Source: Paeniglutamicibacter cryotolerans (lineage in GTDB: Bacteria > Actinomycetota > Actinomycetes > Actinomycetales > Micrococcaceae). Taken from it: DNA of 64,000 nt. Made by a program: the position numbers and the translations under genes. Shown piece after piece: positions 44,621 to 53,368 of this stretch. The stretch's first letter is position 1; every line of letters starts with the position of its first letter. Where the stretch lies: positions 62,001 through 126,000 of the forward strand of contig NZ_JACHVS010000002.1 of the NCBI RefSeq assembly GCF_014190875.1, given 5' to 3'. The notes under the pieces are model-generated. The model had not been told where the DNA came from, did not search any database, and saw only the letters and a list, made by a program, of their open reading frames with translations.

Positions 44621-45825
44621 CGGGGCCGGGTGTCCCAGGGTGGCGGGACCGGACCCGGGGTGTGTGGGCCTGTGCCGGGGGAGGGAGCCTGCGCCGGCAG
44701 CGGGGTGTTACCGGGGATGCCCTCGCTGAAACCGGCATCGGATTCGGCCATCAATACCACGTCCAGGCCCTCGCGGCGGATCCGCAGATCGGCGTAGAGC
44801 AGTGAGGCGACCACCGCCAAGTACCCGGAGCCGAGGCCGGTACTCAAATAGGAAGCGGTGTAGGTGAGCAGCAGGACCGCCTGCACCGCCGGGCCCATCT
44901 CGCCTGAATTGCCCGGTGACATGAGCGGGATGGCCAGCCCGCCGGCGAGCGAGAGCGGAGTGGTCAGCACGCTGACGGCGACGCCGACAACGAGGCCGCA
45001 CAGCAGCACGATGCCGAACAACCGCCACCAGCTGCCTCGGGTGAGCACCCAGGAGCGCTTCAGTGAGGCGAATGCGCCAACGGCCTCGGCCACGATGGCC
45101 GCCGGGGCGAAGAGGAGCCTGACCGAGAGGAACGTCGCCCCCGCGGTGAACACCAGCCCGCCGAGCAGCGCGAAGATCGTGGCGGCGAATCCGGAAACGG
45201 TCACGAAGAGCAGATAGGTCCCGCCGGCCCACAGGCCGATCCCGGCGACCCACATGGCCATGAACAGCAGGCAGAGCAGTAGCAGTTGGCCGATCCGGCT
45301 CTTGGACAGCCGCCAGGCCAGTGGCAGGGGGGTATGCAGGTTCACGATGGCGCGCAGCGTCGGTGCCGTGCACAGCAGCTGGGTCAGCAGGAACGCGAAG
45401 GTGGCCAGTACGCTGCCGATCAGGGCCGAAATGCCCAGCCAGATCCCCGATTCGGCAAACATGTCGAGGTTCGCCTCGTTGGCCAGCAGCGTCGGGTCGA
45501 GGATGAGGCCGCGGGCCGGGCCCATGGCCAGTAGCGTGACGGCGCCCACGATGAGTTGCAGCAGCACGGCTTGGCCGATGGTGGCCGCCGGATTGCGGCG
45601 CATCGTCCGGAAGGAGCCGTCGAACACATCGCTCAGGCCCAGTGGGCGCAACGGAACCACGCCCGGTTTGGGTGGAAGCGCGTAGCCGGCTGGGCTGGGC
45701 TGCAGCGGTCCGGGGCCCCATGGTTGCCGGGGCTGCCCCCAGCCCTGAGGGGGCGGAGCGCCCCACGCCGGGGGCGGGGCCTGTCCTGCAGGCCCGGGGG
45801 GCGGCGCATCCGGGGGCTGAGTCAT
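44617..45825 (-). CDS. GDPD-type membrane domain protein, first gene of the MoxR operon
   Basis: The 402-residue protein has a Pro-Gly-rich cytoplasmic N-terminus of about 60 residues. Six or more membrane helices follow (for example LLLLCLLFMAMWVAGIGLWA, FGIVLLCGLVVGVAVSVLTT). The line LRPLGLSDVFDGSFRTMRRN resembles the entry motif of the glycerophosphoryl-diester-phosphodiesterase membrane domain, without the catalytic GDPD domain. AGGAGG lies 10 bases before the ATG. It heads the operon with DUF4129, DUF4350, MoxR and DUF58, and it is divergent from mtrA, so MtrA could control it. Confidence 0.82.
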   Translation of the reverse strand: MTQPPDAPPPGPAGQAPPPAWGAPPPQGWGQPRQPWGPGPLQPSPAGYALPPKPGVVPLRPLGLSDVFDGSFRTMRRNPAATIGQAVLLQLIVGAVTLLAMGPARGLILDPTLLANEANLDMFAESGIWLGISALIGSVLATFAFLLTQLLCTAPTLRAIVNLHTPLPLAWRLSKSRIGQLLLLCLLFMAMWVAGIGLWAGGTYLLFVTVSGFAATIFALLGGLVFTAGATFLSVRLLFAPAAIVAEAVGAFASLKRSWVLTRGSWWRLFGIVLLCGLVVGVAVSVLTTPLSLAGGLAIPLMSPGNSGEMGPAVQAVLLLTYTASYLSTGLGSGYLAVVASLLYADLRIRREGLDVVLMAESDAGFSEGIPGNTPLPAQAPSPGTGPHTPGPVPPPWDTRPR

Positions 45826-45978
45826 GGGCTTGTTGCCTCCTGCTGGGTCAATGCTGGCGGGCCGGTGTATTACAGCCGGGAATGGACGATTGTTTACCAG
45901 CCTAGTTGCGACCCGCGCACAGCGCGCGCATCTACCGCACAATTGCTCCTGTAGTGTTGGTGAGAAGGCCGTGATCAT

Positions 45979-45994
45979 GCCCGTCAAAGCGGGC
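45979..45994. promoter_or_regulatory. Inverted repeat in the mtrA/MoxR-operon divergent region
   Basis: GCCCG and CGGGC flank TCAAAG, just upstream of TATGAG and the mtrA start. It is a short candidate operator within 190 bases of divergent promoter DNA. No confident MtrA site was recognised. Confidence 0.3.
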
Positions 45995-46015
45995 GTATGA
46001 GGAGTTGGGGAGCAC

Positions 46016-46693
46016 ATGAAGGCACGCATCCTGGTTGTCGACGACGACGAGGCGCTGGCCGAAATGATCGGCATCGTGTTACGCAACGACGGCTTCGATC
46101 CGGTGTTCTGCCACGATGGGGCTCAGGCGCTTGACACGTTCCGCAATGTGAAACCGGACCTCGTGCTGCTGGACCTGATGCTGCCGGGCATTGACGGGAT
46201 CGAGATCTGCCGGCTCATCCGGGCCGAGGATGACGTGCCGATAGTGATGCTCACGGCGAAGTCGGACACTGCGGATGTGGTCCGCGGGCTGGAATCCGGC
46301 GCCGATGACTATGTACCCAAGCCGTTCAAGCCCGCCGAATTGGTGGCACGGGTCCGCGCCCGGCTGCGTACCGGGGAGCAGCATGCCCCCGAAACGCTGA
46401 AGATCGCCGATCTGAGCATCGATGTTGCCGGTCACCGCGTGACCCGCGGCGCCAAGGCCATCTCACTCACCCCGCTGGAATTCGACCTGCTCGTCGCCCT
46501 GGCACGCAAGCCGTGGCAGGTGTTCACCCGTGAACTGCTGCTCGAGCAGGTCTGGGGCTACCGCCATGCGGCTGATACCCGCCTGGTCAACGTGCATGTC
46601 CAGCGCCTGCGCTCCAAGGTCGAGCTGGACCCGGAGAGTCCCGAGGTCGTGCTGACGGTTCGCGGCGTGGGCTACAAAGCGGGCCAGGCCTGA
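46016..46693 (+). CDS. mtrA: Response regulator MtrA
   Basis: The 225-residue OmpR-type regulator has a receiver domain with acidic pocket ILVVDDDEALAEMI, phospho-acceptor Asp53 in LVLLDLMLPGIDG, Thr in VMLTAKSDTADV and the conserved Lys in YVPKPFKPAELVAR. The winged-helix DNA-binding domain covers about residues 130-225 (SLTPLEFDLLVALARKPWQV, RLVNVHVQRLRSKVE). Together with MtrB and LpqB it controls cell-wall remodelling, division and osmotic response in actinobacteria. GGGGAG precedes the ATG. mtrB follows after 2 bases. Confidence 0.97.
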   Translation: MKARILVVDDDEALAEMIGIVLRNDGFDPVFCHDGAQALDTFRNVKPDLVLLDLMLPGIDGIEICRLIRAEDDVPIVMLTAKSDTADVVRGLESGADDYVPKPFKPAELVARVRARLRTGEQHAPETLKIADLSIDVAGHRVTRGAKAISLTPLEFDLLVALARKPWQVFTRELLLEQVWGYRHAADTRLVNVHVQRLRSKVELDPESPEVVLTVRGVGYKAGQA

Positions 46694-46695
46694 GC

Positions 46696-48531
46696 TTGGG
46701 CGGGGCCAAGGACCAGCCGGCTCCGGAGTCGGCCGACCGGCGCCCCTCGGATTCACCGCGGGCGCCGTGGCTGCGGGCCGTGCTTTCCCAGATACGTCAC
46801 GGAATGCGTTCGGTGGCCACCCGCTGGCGGCGCTCGCTGCTGTTCCGCACGGTGGCATCGACCGTGCTGCTCTCTGCCCTGGCACTGCTGGGGGCAGGTG
46901 CGTTCCTGTCCAACCAGATCGCCAGCGGCCTGTTCGCCGAGCGTTTCCGCCAGGTCGAAAGCGAATCGGTGCGCGGGCTCTCCGAGGTGAAGTCGATTTT
47001 CGAATCGGCGGCCACCACCGACCGGGCCAGTACCCACTCGCTGGTGATGAACACGCTCAAGATCGTCGAGGGCGACGGGGCGTCCGTCCCGCGCGACTTC
47101 GTCCTGGTGCCGTTGCCCGGGGACGACAACATGTATGTCGGCCCCACTGCCAGCGGCGGATTAACCTCCCGGGTGATCCCCGAACAGCTTTCGGAGAAGG
47201 TCCGCGACTCGAACGCCATCTTCTGGCAGTCCATCGACATCACCCGCGGCGCGCGCAGCAGCCCGGGCCTGGCCTTCGGCACCAGGGTCACGTTGCCACC
47301 GGGCCGCGACTACGGGCTGTACCTGGTCTACGACCTCTCCTCGGTCCAGCAGTCGTTGGACTTCATCAACCGCACGATGGCCCTGGGCGGGGTCATCCTG
47401 CTCGTGGTCATGGGCGGCATCACCTGGTACGTGACCCGCGCCGTGGTCCGCCCGGTCGCCGACGCGGCCGAGGTCTCGGAAAAACTGGCGGCCGGCGAGC
47501 TCCAGGAACGGATGCGCGTCTCCGGCGAGGACGAGATAGCGCGGCTGGGCAATTCCTTCAACCACATGGCCCAGTCGCTGCAGGAGCAGATCACCCAGCT
47601 GGCCTCGCTCTCGCAGATGCAGCAGCGCTTCGTCTCGGATGTCTCCCACGAGCTGCGCACGCCGCTGACCACGGTGCGGATGGCAGCCGAGGTGCTCTAC
47701 GGGGCCCGGAGCGACTTCGACCCGATCAACAAGCGTTCGGCCGAACTGCTCTACAACCAGGTTGACCGCTTTGAGAACCTGCTCAATGACCTGCTCGAGG
47801 TCTCGCGCTTCGACGCCGGCGTCGCCGTTCTGGATGCCGATCCCACCGACCTCGTCGCGGTGGCCCGGCGCGTGGTCGACTTCGCCCGCCCACACGCCGA
47901 TGCGATGGGCTCGGCCCTGCGCATGGTGGCCCCGGCCGGAGGTTGCGTGGCCGAGATGGACTCGCGCCGGATCGAGCGCGTGCTGCGCAACCTGGTCATG
48001 AACGCCATCGAACACTCCGAGGGCAAGCCGATCGACATCACCGTCGGCGAGAATGCCGGAGCCGTCGCCGTGACGGTGCGCGACCGCGGCATCGGCATGA
48101 GCCCGGAATCGGCGACCCGGGTCTTCGACCGTTTCTGGCGCGCCGACCCCGCCCGCGCACGAACCACCGGCGGCTCCGGGCTGGGCCTGTCCATCGCCAT
48201 GGAGGACACCCGCCTGCACGGCGGGCGCCTGGAGGCCTGGGGTGAAAAGGGCGTCGGTTCCTGCTTCCGGCTGACGCTTCCGATCCACCAGGGGGAGGCC
48301 ATCGAGGCCTCCCCGTTACCGCTGGAACCCATAGTGCTCGCAGGCATGGTGCTGGACCGGGACACGCTCATGGACTTCCCGCTGACCGGCGAGATGCCGG
48401 CCATCGGCTGGAAACCGGCGATGCCGCTGATCGAGAAGAACAAGATGGCCGAACAGGGTCAGTCCGACGCGGCGCCCGGAGCCGATTCGGCACCCGACGC
48501 CCCCGATGTGAAGGGACCCCACCATGACTGA
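46696..48531 (+). CDS. mtrB: Sensor histidine kinase MtrB
   Basis: The 611-residue kinase has two membrane helices (TVASTVLLSALALLGAGAFL and MALGGVILLVVMGGITWYVT) around an external sensor domain, then HAMP, HisKA with His318 in DVSHELRTPLTTVRMAAEVL, and HATPase boxes (VLRNLVMNAIEHSEGK, RDRGIGMSP, SGLGLSIAMEDTRLHGG). The acidic C-terminus is long. The proposed TTG start lies 2 bases after the mtrA stop without an obvious ribosome site; a start near residue 37 (MRSVATRWRR) is possible. Its stop overlaps lpqB by 8 bases. LpqB modulates MtrB in mycobacteria. Confidence 0.95.
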   Translation: MGGAKDQPAPESADRRPSDSPRAPWLRAVLSQIRHGMRSVATRWRRSLLFRTVASTVLLSALALLGAGAFLSNQIASGLFAERFRQVESESVRGLSEVKSIFESAATTDRASTHSLVMNTLKIVEGDGASVPRDFVLVPLPGDDNMYVGPTASGGLTSRVIPEQLSEKVRDSNAIFWQSIDITRGARSSPGLAFGTRVTLPPGRDYGLYLVYDLSSVQQSLDFINRTMALGGVILLVVMGGITWYVTRAVVRPVADAAEVSEKLAAGELQERMRVSGEDEIARLGNSFNHMAQSLQEQITQLASLSQMQQRFVSDVSHELRTPLTTVRMAAEVLYGARSDFDPINKRSAELLYNQVDRFENLLNDLLEVSRFDAGVAVLDADPTDLVAVARRVVDFARPHADAMGSALRMVAPAGGCVAEMDSRRIERVLRNLVMNAIEHSEGKPIDITVGENAGAVAVTVRDRGIGMSPESATRVFDRFWRADPARARTTGGSGLGLSIAMEDTRLHGGRLEAWGEKGVGSCFRLTLPIHQGEAIEASPLPLEPIVLAGMVLDRDTLMDFPLTGEMPAIGWKPAMPLIEKNKMAEQGQSDAAPGADSAPDAPDVKGPHHD

Positions 48532-50236
48532 TCTTCGCCGCCGGGCATTGGTGCTTCTGGCCCTCTTCCTAGGCACCGTGGCGGTCCTGGGATCCTGCGC
48601 GTCGATCCCGCATAGTGGCCCGGTCGGGTCCATCGCCCCCGATGGGCAGAACGAGGAAAGCAACACCTACACCTTCGATGCCATTGGCCCCCGGGCCGGA
48701 GCCTCGCCGCAGGAAGTCATCGAGGGCTTCTACCAGGCCGGCATTGCTGCGCAGGACGACTTCAAGGTGGCCCGCGAGTTCCTGACCCCGGAGGCGGCCG
48801 GAACCTGGAAGGGCTCGGTCAGTACCCGGGTCTACGATGCGGCGCCCTCCGTCGTGACCGGCTCCAAGACGGGGGATTACAGCATCCAGTTCGAGATGCT
48901 GTCCACCGTCGACGAGCACGGCGTGATGACCCGCCAGCCGGCCAATACCAGCCAGGCGCTACCCCTGAGCCTTCTCAAGGTGGACAACGAATGGCGGATT
49001 TCCCGGGTCCCGGACGGCACGCTGCTGGAGCAGAGCAACTTCTCCGTGCAGTTCTCCGCCCATTCGATCTACTTCTACGATCCGGGATTCCACTATGCCG
49101 TCCCGGATATCCGCTGGTTCCCCAAGCGCGCCGGGCTGCCGGCCTCGATGGTCGAGGCGATCTTGGCCGGACCGGCTCCCTATTTGAAGAACGCCGTCGT
49201 CAGCGCGTTCTCCGAGGGCAGCTCGCTGGTGCGCTCCTCGGTCCCGGTGGAATCAAACAAGGCGGTGGTGGACCTGACGCCACTGAGCTTCAGCGATGCC
49301 TCGGACACCACCCGGCACCTGATGCAGCAGCAGCTCGAACTCACCTTGACCCAGGTCGGAGCCGTCCGCGACGTGGTGATGACCGAGGACCAGCGCGAGG
49401 TGAAGCTCGGCGTGCCCGGGGCCGGATTCGTCCCGGCTGAGATCAACCCCTCGGTCCCCGATACCCAGATTGCCATCTCCAACAACATGCTGGTCTACTA
49501 CCAAGGCAATAGCGTGGTCCCGGTCGGCGGCGTGCAGGACATCTCCGCCTACGGGCCGATCTACCCGGCGATGTCGCCCTCGGGAAACAGGTACGCGTTC
49601 CTCAACGCCTCCCGGAGCAAGCTGGTCGCGGTGAACGACAAGGGCAACGCCCAAGTGGTGGCGACCGGCACCGACCTGGTCCCACCGAGCCTGGATGCCA
49701 GCGGCTGGACCTGGACGGTGGACCATGGGGCCCCCACCCAGGTGCTCGCCGTGCCGGCCGACATTGCCAAGGACGGACGGGTCCGTCCGATCGCCGCCGA
49801 GTGGCTCAAGGACTCCCACGTTTCCTCGCTGCGCGTCTCGCGCGACGGGACCCGCGCCGTCATCGTGGCCAAACACGGGGACACCGTCTCGGTGAACATC
49901 TCCGGAATCCTGCGTGATTCAGAGGGCTTCCCGCGCGGTTTCGCCAAGCCCATGCGGCTCTACCCCTCGGTCCCGGTGTCCCGGGCCGTCTGGGACTCGG
50001 ACTCCTCGGTGATCGTGATGCAGGCCGATGCCGACGCGCCGGTGACAGCGGAGCGGATCACCTTATCCGGCGGCTCCAAGGAGTTCCTGCCGCTGCTGGG
50101 CATGACGGGACTCTCCGCCGGCGCTGGGGAACGGCGCTGGGTCTATGCCGAGACGCCCGATGGCATCTACTCACGCACCGGCAATACCTGGCATGAGCAA
50201 GACGGCAAGGCCCGGTACCTGTCCTACCCCGGGTAG
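48524..50236 (+). CDS. lpqB: Lipoprotein LpqB
   Basis: The 570-residue lipoprotein has a signal peptide ending in VLGSCAS with the lipidated cysteine at position 25. The first half has the GerMN-like domain (VEAILAGPAPYLKNAVVSAF), and the second half shows LpqB beta-propeller repeats (ISAYGPIYPAMSPSGNRYAF, SSLRVSRDGTRAVIVAKHGD). It overlaps mtrB by 8 bases, so the three-gene signalling operon is intact. In mycobacteria LpqB binds the MtrB sensor domain and influences MtrA phosphorylation. Confidence 0.95.
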   Translation: MTDLRRRALVLLALFLGTVAVLGSCASIPHSGPVGSIAPDGQNEESNTYTFDAIGPRAGASPQEVIEGFYQAGIAAQDDFKVAREFLTPEAAGTWKGSVSTRVYDAAPSVVTGSKTGDYSIQFEMLSTVDEHGVMTRQPANTSQALPLSLLKVDNEWRISRVPDGTLLEQSNFSVQFSAHSIYFYDPGFHYAVPDIRWFPKRAGLPASMVEAILAGPAPYLKNAVVSAFSEGSSLVRSSVPVESNKAVVDLTPLSFSDASDTTRHLMQQQLELTLTQVGAVRDVVMTEDQREVKLGVPGAGFVPAEINPSVPDTQIAISNNMLVYYQGNSVVPVGGVQDISAYGPIYPAMSPSGNRYAFLNASRSKLVAVNDKGNAQVVATGTDLVPPSLDASGWTWTVDHGAPTQVLAVPADIAKDGRVRPIAAEWLKDSHVSSLRVSRDGTRAVIVAKHGDTVSVNISGILRDSEGFPRGFAKPMRLYPSVPVSRAVWDSDSSVIVMQADADAPVTAERITLSGGSKEFLPLLGMTGLSAGAGERRWVYAETPDGIYSRTGNTWHEQDGKARYLSYPG

Positions 50237-50311
50237 TCTGCTCCATCGGCGGTTCCACACCGCTGCGCGGCCGCCTTCCAGCCGGTGGCCGAGGACCCCA
50301 GACTGGCGGAC

Positions 50312-51160
50312 ATGAACCCCCTGTGCCGGATCGCCGGCCCCGCCGCCTGGCTTGATGGACTCTGGGCTGGCCCCGGCATGACCGCCGTGCGCCGCTCGGT
50401 GAGCGGGGCCTGGGCGCTGGTGCTGCCCGCCGACTGCGCCTGCTGCCAACGCCCTGATACCGGTCTCTGCCCACCTTGCCGCGCCGCCCTGCGAGCGGCA
50501 ACCGTTCGGCCGCTGCGCGTGGAGCAGGATGCCGAGGCGCTGCCGCTGACCGAGGGCGGGGCTCCGCTGCCGGTGCTGGCCGCGGGCCGCTACGAACTCG
50601 GACTCGCGGCTGCCCTGCTGGCCTTCAAGAACCGGCAACGGGTGGGGCTCAGACATACGCTTGGGCCGGCGCTGGCCGGTGCGATCCAGGCCGCGGCGGC
50701 GCAGCTGCCCGACGCCTCCGATCGGCGGATTCTGCTGGTCCCTGTTCCCAGCCGGCTGCGGGCCAGGCTGCGGCGCGGGTACTGGCCGGTGGGGATGCTG
50801 TTGGCCTGGGTCGAGGCGCGTCGGCTGCTGCCCGCCGGGATGGCCACAGCGCCGTTGCTGGTCCACCGTTCCGGTGGGCAGAAGGTCCACGAACAAAAGG
50901 GCCAGGGGCGGCGGGGACGAGCCTCGATCCGAGGCTCGCTGCGCGTGCTCCGCGGTTCCCGTCCGGATCCGCGGATCCGGGTGCTGCTTGTCGATGACGT
51001 ACTGACCACCGGAGCCACCCTGGCAGAATGCCACCGTGTGCTGTCGGCCCGCGGATGGGTGGTCTGCGGGGCGGTGGTGGTTGCGGCCACGGCTGCCCCG
51101 CGGGAGGGCGCCGCGGAAATTAAGCCAAGCGCGATCGACTTAAGCACGCAACACGCTTGA
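50312..51160 (+). CDS. ComF/GntX-like phosphoribosyltransferase-fold protein
   Basis: The protein has about 282 residues: an N-terminal zinc-finger-like segment (LPADCACCQRPDTGLCPPCR) and a phosphoribosyltransferase fold ending in the PRPP loop IRVLLVDDVLTTGATLAECH. This is the ComF family pattern. ComF assists natural transformation in some bacteria, but here it lies in the conserved lpqB-comF-hpf-secA order found in actinobacteria lacking known competence, so its role is open. The start is uncertain: GTG 50285, ATG 50312 and an ATG 36 bases further on (50348) are in frame, and none has a strong ribosome site. Confidence 0.85.
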   Translation: MNPLCRIAGPAAWLDGLWAGPGMTAVRRSVSGAWALVLPADCACCQRPDTGLCPPCRAALRAATVRPLRVEQDAEALPLTEGGAPLPVLAAGRYELGLAAALLAFKNRQRVGLRHTLGPALAGAIQAAAAQLPDASDRRILLVPVPSRLRARLRRGYWPVGMLLAWVEARRLLPAGMATAPLLVHRSGGQKVHEQKGQGRRGRASIRGSLRVLRGSRPDPRIRVLLVDDVLTTGATLAECHRVLSARGWVVCGAVVVAATAAPREGAAEIKPSAIDLSTQHA

Positions 51161-51287
51161 TTATCTGGATTCGTGAACTACGGTGAAGTATGGGCACCTC
51201 GATGGAGGATAAGCACCCCATCTTCAGCGACTGGGAGGAGGACTCTACAGTCGCTGATGTGTCACCTGAGCTATGTTGGAGGACACC

Positions 51288-51980
51288 ATGGAGATGAAGA
51301 TCAGCGGACGAAATGTCACTGTCAGCGACCGCTTCCGGGAGTACGCGGAAGACAAGATCGACAAGGTCGACCAGTTCGCCGCCAAGATCCAGCGCTTGGA
51401 CATCAAGGTCACCAAGGAGGCCAACGCACGCCAAGCGGACACCGCTCTGACAGTCGAGCTCACCGTCGTCGGCAAGGGCCCCGCCATCCGAGCCGAAGCC
51501 AAGGCATCCGATAAGTTCGCAGCCTTCGACATCGCTTTCGGCAAGCTGCTCGAGCGTCTTCGCCGGGCCAGCGAGCGCCGCAAGGTCCACCACGGGCGCA
51601 AGACGCCACAGGCCGTGTTCGAGGCGACTTCTACCTTGGAACCCGCAGACTCCTCGCTGCCGTTGCACGAAGCGACGCTCAAGGCCCAGCAGGCTGCAGC
51701 CGATGAAGTGGCCGAGGCCAATGGTGCTGCTTCCAGCGCAGTGGAGATCCGGCGCAAGGTCTTCCCCTCGGTCTCGATGAGCGTCGATGACGCGGTAGAC
51801 CGGATGGAACTGGTCGGTCACCCGTTCTACCTGTTCGTCGACGAAGTCACCGGGATGAACTCTGTGGTCTACCGCCGCAAGGGTTACGCGTACGGCATCA
51901 TCACCCTCGACACCGAGGCTGAGGTCGAAGAGACTGTTGAAGTCCGCTCCTACCGTGAAACCGAACCCGCCGGGGCCTGA
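51288..51980 (+). CDS. hpf: Long-form ribosome hibernation promoting factor
   Basis: The 230-residue protein has the N-terminal ribosome-binding domain (MKISGRNVTVSDRFREYAED, then KFAAFDIAFGKLLERLRRAS) and the C-terminal dimerisation domain (VRRKVF-type line EIRRKVFPSVSMSVDDAVDR, then RMELVGHPFYLFVDEVTG). Both domains mark the long HPF that forms 100S ribosome dimers in stationary phase or stress. GGAGG lies 6 bases before the ATG at 51288, favouring it over the in-frame ATG at 51273. The two domains are joined by an acidic alanine-rich linker. Confidence 0.95.
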   Translation: MEMKISGRNVTVSDRFREYAEDKIDKVDQFAAKIQRLDIKVTKEANARQADTALTVELTVVGKGPAIRAEAKASDKFAAFDIAFGKLLERLRRASERRKVHHGRKTPQAVFEATSTLEPADSSLPLHEATLKAQQAAADEVAEANGAASSAVEIRRKVFPSVSMSVDDAVDRMELVGHPFYLFVDEVTGMNSVVYRRKGYAYGIITLDTEAEVEETVEVRSYRETEPAGA

Positions 51981-51998
51981 GCCCCGAGTCGCCACAAA

Positions 51999-52038
51999 GC
52001 AAGGCCCGTTTCCCGCATCGGCGGGGACCGGGCCTTGC
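51999..52038 (+). terminator. Terminator-like hairpin after hpf
   Basis: A 10-bp outer stem (51999-52008 with 52029-52038) and a 5-bp inner stem are separated by an internal loop. No T-tract follows. Confidence 0.55.
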
Positions 52039-52061
52039 CCCAGTCCGGGGGATGGCGGGAA

Positions 52062-52074
52062 TAGAATATGGCGA
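52062..52074 (+). promoter_or_regulatory. Leaderless -10 box deciding the YcaQ-like start
   Basis: TAGAAT (52062-52067) is followed by 6 bases and ATG at 52074. An earlier in-frame ATG at 52068 touches the -10 box and would lie upstream of the expected transcription start. Confidence 0.6.
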
Positions 52075-53294
52075 TGGGCACACGGATGGGCATCGGGCAG
52101 GCGCGGCGCATCGCGCTTGCCGCGCAGGGACTGGCGCGCAGGCGTTCGCCGGCCCCGGTGGGCACAGCTGCGCTGACGCGCTCCTTCAACCGCCTGCAGC
52201 TGCTGCAGATCGACTCCGTCAATGTGTTGACCCGGGCCCATTACCTGCCGCTGTTCTCCCGGCTTGGCCCTTATGACACGGCGACGCTTGACCGCATGGG
52301 TTCCACCTCGCCGCGCAAGATGGTCGAATACTGGGCCCATGAGGCCTCCTACATCAGGCCCGAGCACTTTGCCGACCTGCGCAACTGGCAGCGCCGCACC
52401 TGGATGGGTCGAATCGCGCAGGACGATGTCCACCGGATCGAGCTTGCCGAGCGGATCACAGGCCTGCTCGATGCCTCGTCGCCGCTGACCGCGCGGGAGG
52501 TGAGGGAGCGCCTGGGCCATGCGCCGCAAACCAGCACTGACAACTGGGGCTGGAACTGGTCCGAGGCCAAGGAGGTACTCGAGATCCTCTTCGCCCGTGG
52601 CGAGGTTGGAGCAGCGGGGCGGACCTCCCAGTTCGAACGCCGATACGCCCCGGCACACCGGGTGCTGCCGGCCGGTGTTCTGCTGGGTCCCGCGGAGGCG
52701 GATGCATCAATCGACCGTCTCATCACCGCCGCGGCTAGCGCCCACGGCATCGGCACGGCCAGGTGCCTGGCCGACTACTTCCGTCTGCCCCTTCGCGAAG
52801 CCAACCAGTCGATTACTCGACTCGTTGCCGCCGGAACGCTTGAAGCCGTTGAGGTGGCGGGATGGCCGGGCCCGCAGTATCTGCACGCAGCGGCCGCCAA
52901 GCCGAGAAAGGCCGAGGGCGCCGCGTTGCTGAGCCCCTTCGACTCGATGGTCTTCGAACGGCGCCGGCTGGAACAGCTATTCGGTTTCCATTACAGGATC
53001 GAAATCTATACCCCGGCGGCCAGGCGCCGCTTCGGCTATTACGTGCTGCCGTTTCTGTTGCGCGATGCGATGGTGGCCCGCGTCGATCTGAAGGCCGACC
53101 GGGAATCGGGTCGACTGCTGGTGCGTTCGGCCCACGCCGAACCCGACGCGCCACCCGACACGGCCGACGAGCTTGCCCGAGAGCTCGGAGAACTGGCCCG
53201 ATGGCTGAAATTGGAGCGGATTGAGGTCGAATCGGCCGGGAACCTGAGCGTTGCCTTGTCAATTGCCATGAGGTTTCAGGGGACACGGGCATAA
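52074..53294 (+). CDS. YcaQ-type winged-helix DNA glycosylase family
   Basis: The 406-residue protein belongs to the HTH_42/YcaQ (AlkX/AZL) family of winged-helix DNA glycosylases that unhook interstrand crosslinks. The catalytic motif region QLLQIDSVNVLTRAHYLPLF carries the QxD signature near residue 40, followed by VEYWAHEASYIRPEHFADLR. Winged-helix domains cover the middle part (LGHAPQTSTDNWGWNWSEAK). The C-terminal beta-barrel shows ALLSPFDSMVFERRRLEQLF and RFGYYVLPFLLRDAMVARVD. The activity of this orthologue is inferred. It has its own leaderless promoter and sits between hpf and secA, which are adjacent in many relatives. Confidence 0.88.
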   Translation: MGTRMGIGQARRIALAAQGLARRRSPAPVGTAALTRSFNRLQLLQIDSVNVLTRAHYLPLFSRLGPYDTATLDRMGSTSPRKMVEYWAHEASYIRPEHFADLRNWQRRTWMGRIAQDDVHRIELAERITGLLDASSPLTAREVRERLGHAPQTSTDNWGWNWSEAKEVLEILFARGEVGAAGRTSQFERRYAPAHRVLPAGVLLGPAEADASIDRLITAAASAHGIGTARCLADYFRLPLREANQSITRLVAAGTLEAVEVAGWPGPQYLHAAAAKPRKAEGAALLSPFDSMVFERRRLEQLFGFHYRIEIYTPAARRRFGYYVLPFLLRDAMVARVDLKADRESGRLLVRSAHAEPDAPPDTADELARELGELARWLKLERIEVESAGNLSVALSIAMRFQGTRA

Positions 53295-53368
53295 TCGCTG
53301 GCGAAATGCGTCTCTCGCGTAGACTGAACTAGCCAGAAATCCTGTGCTTGAGATTTGGGAGCTGCCAC

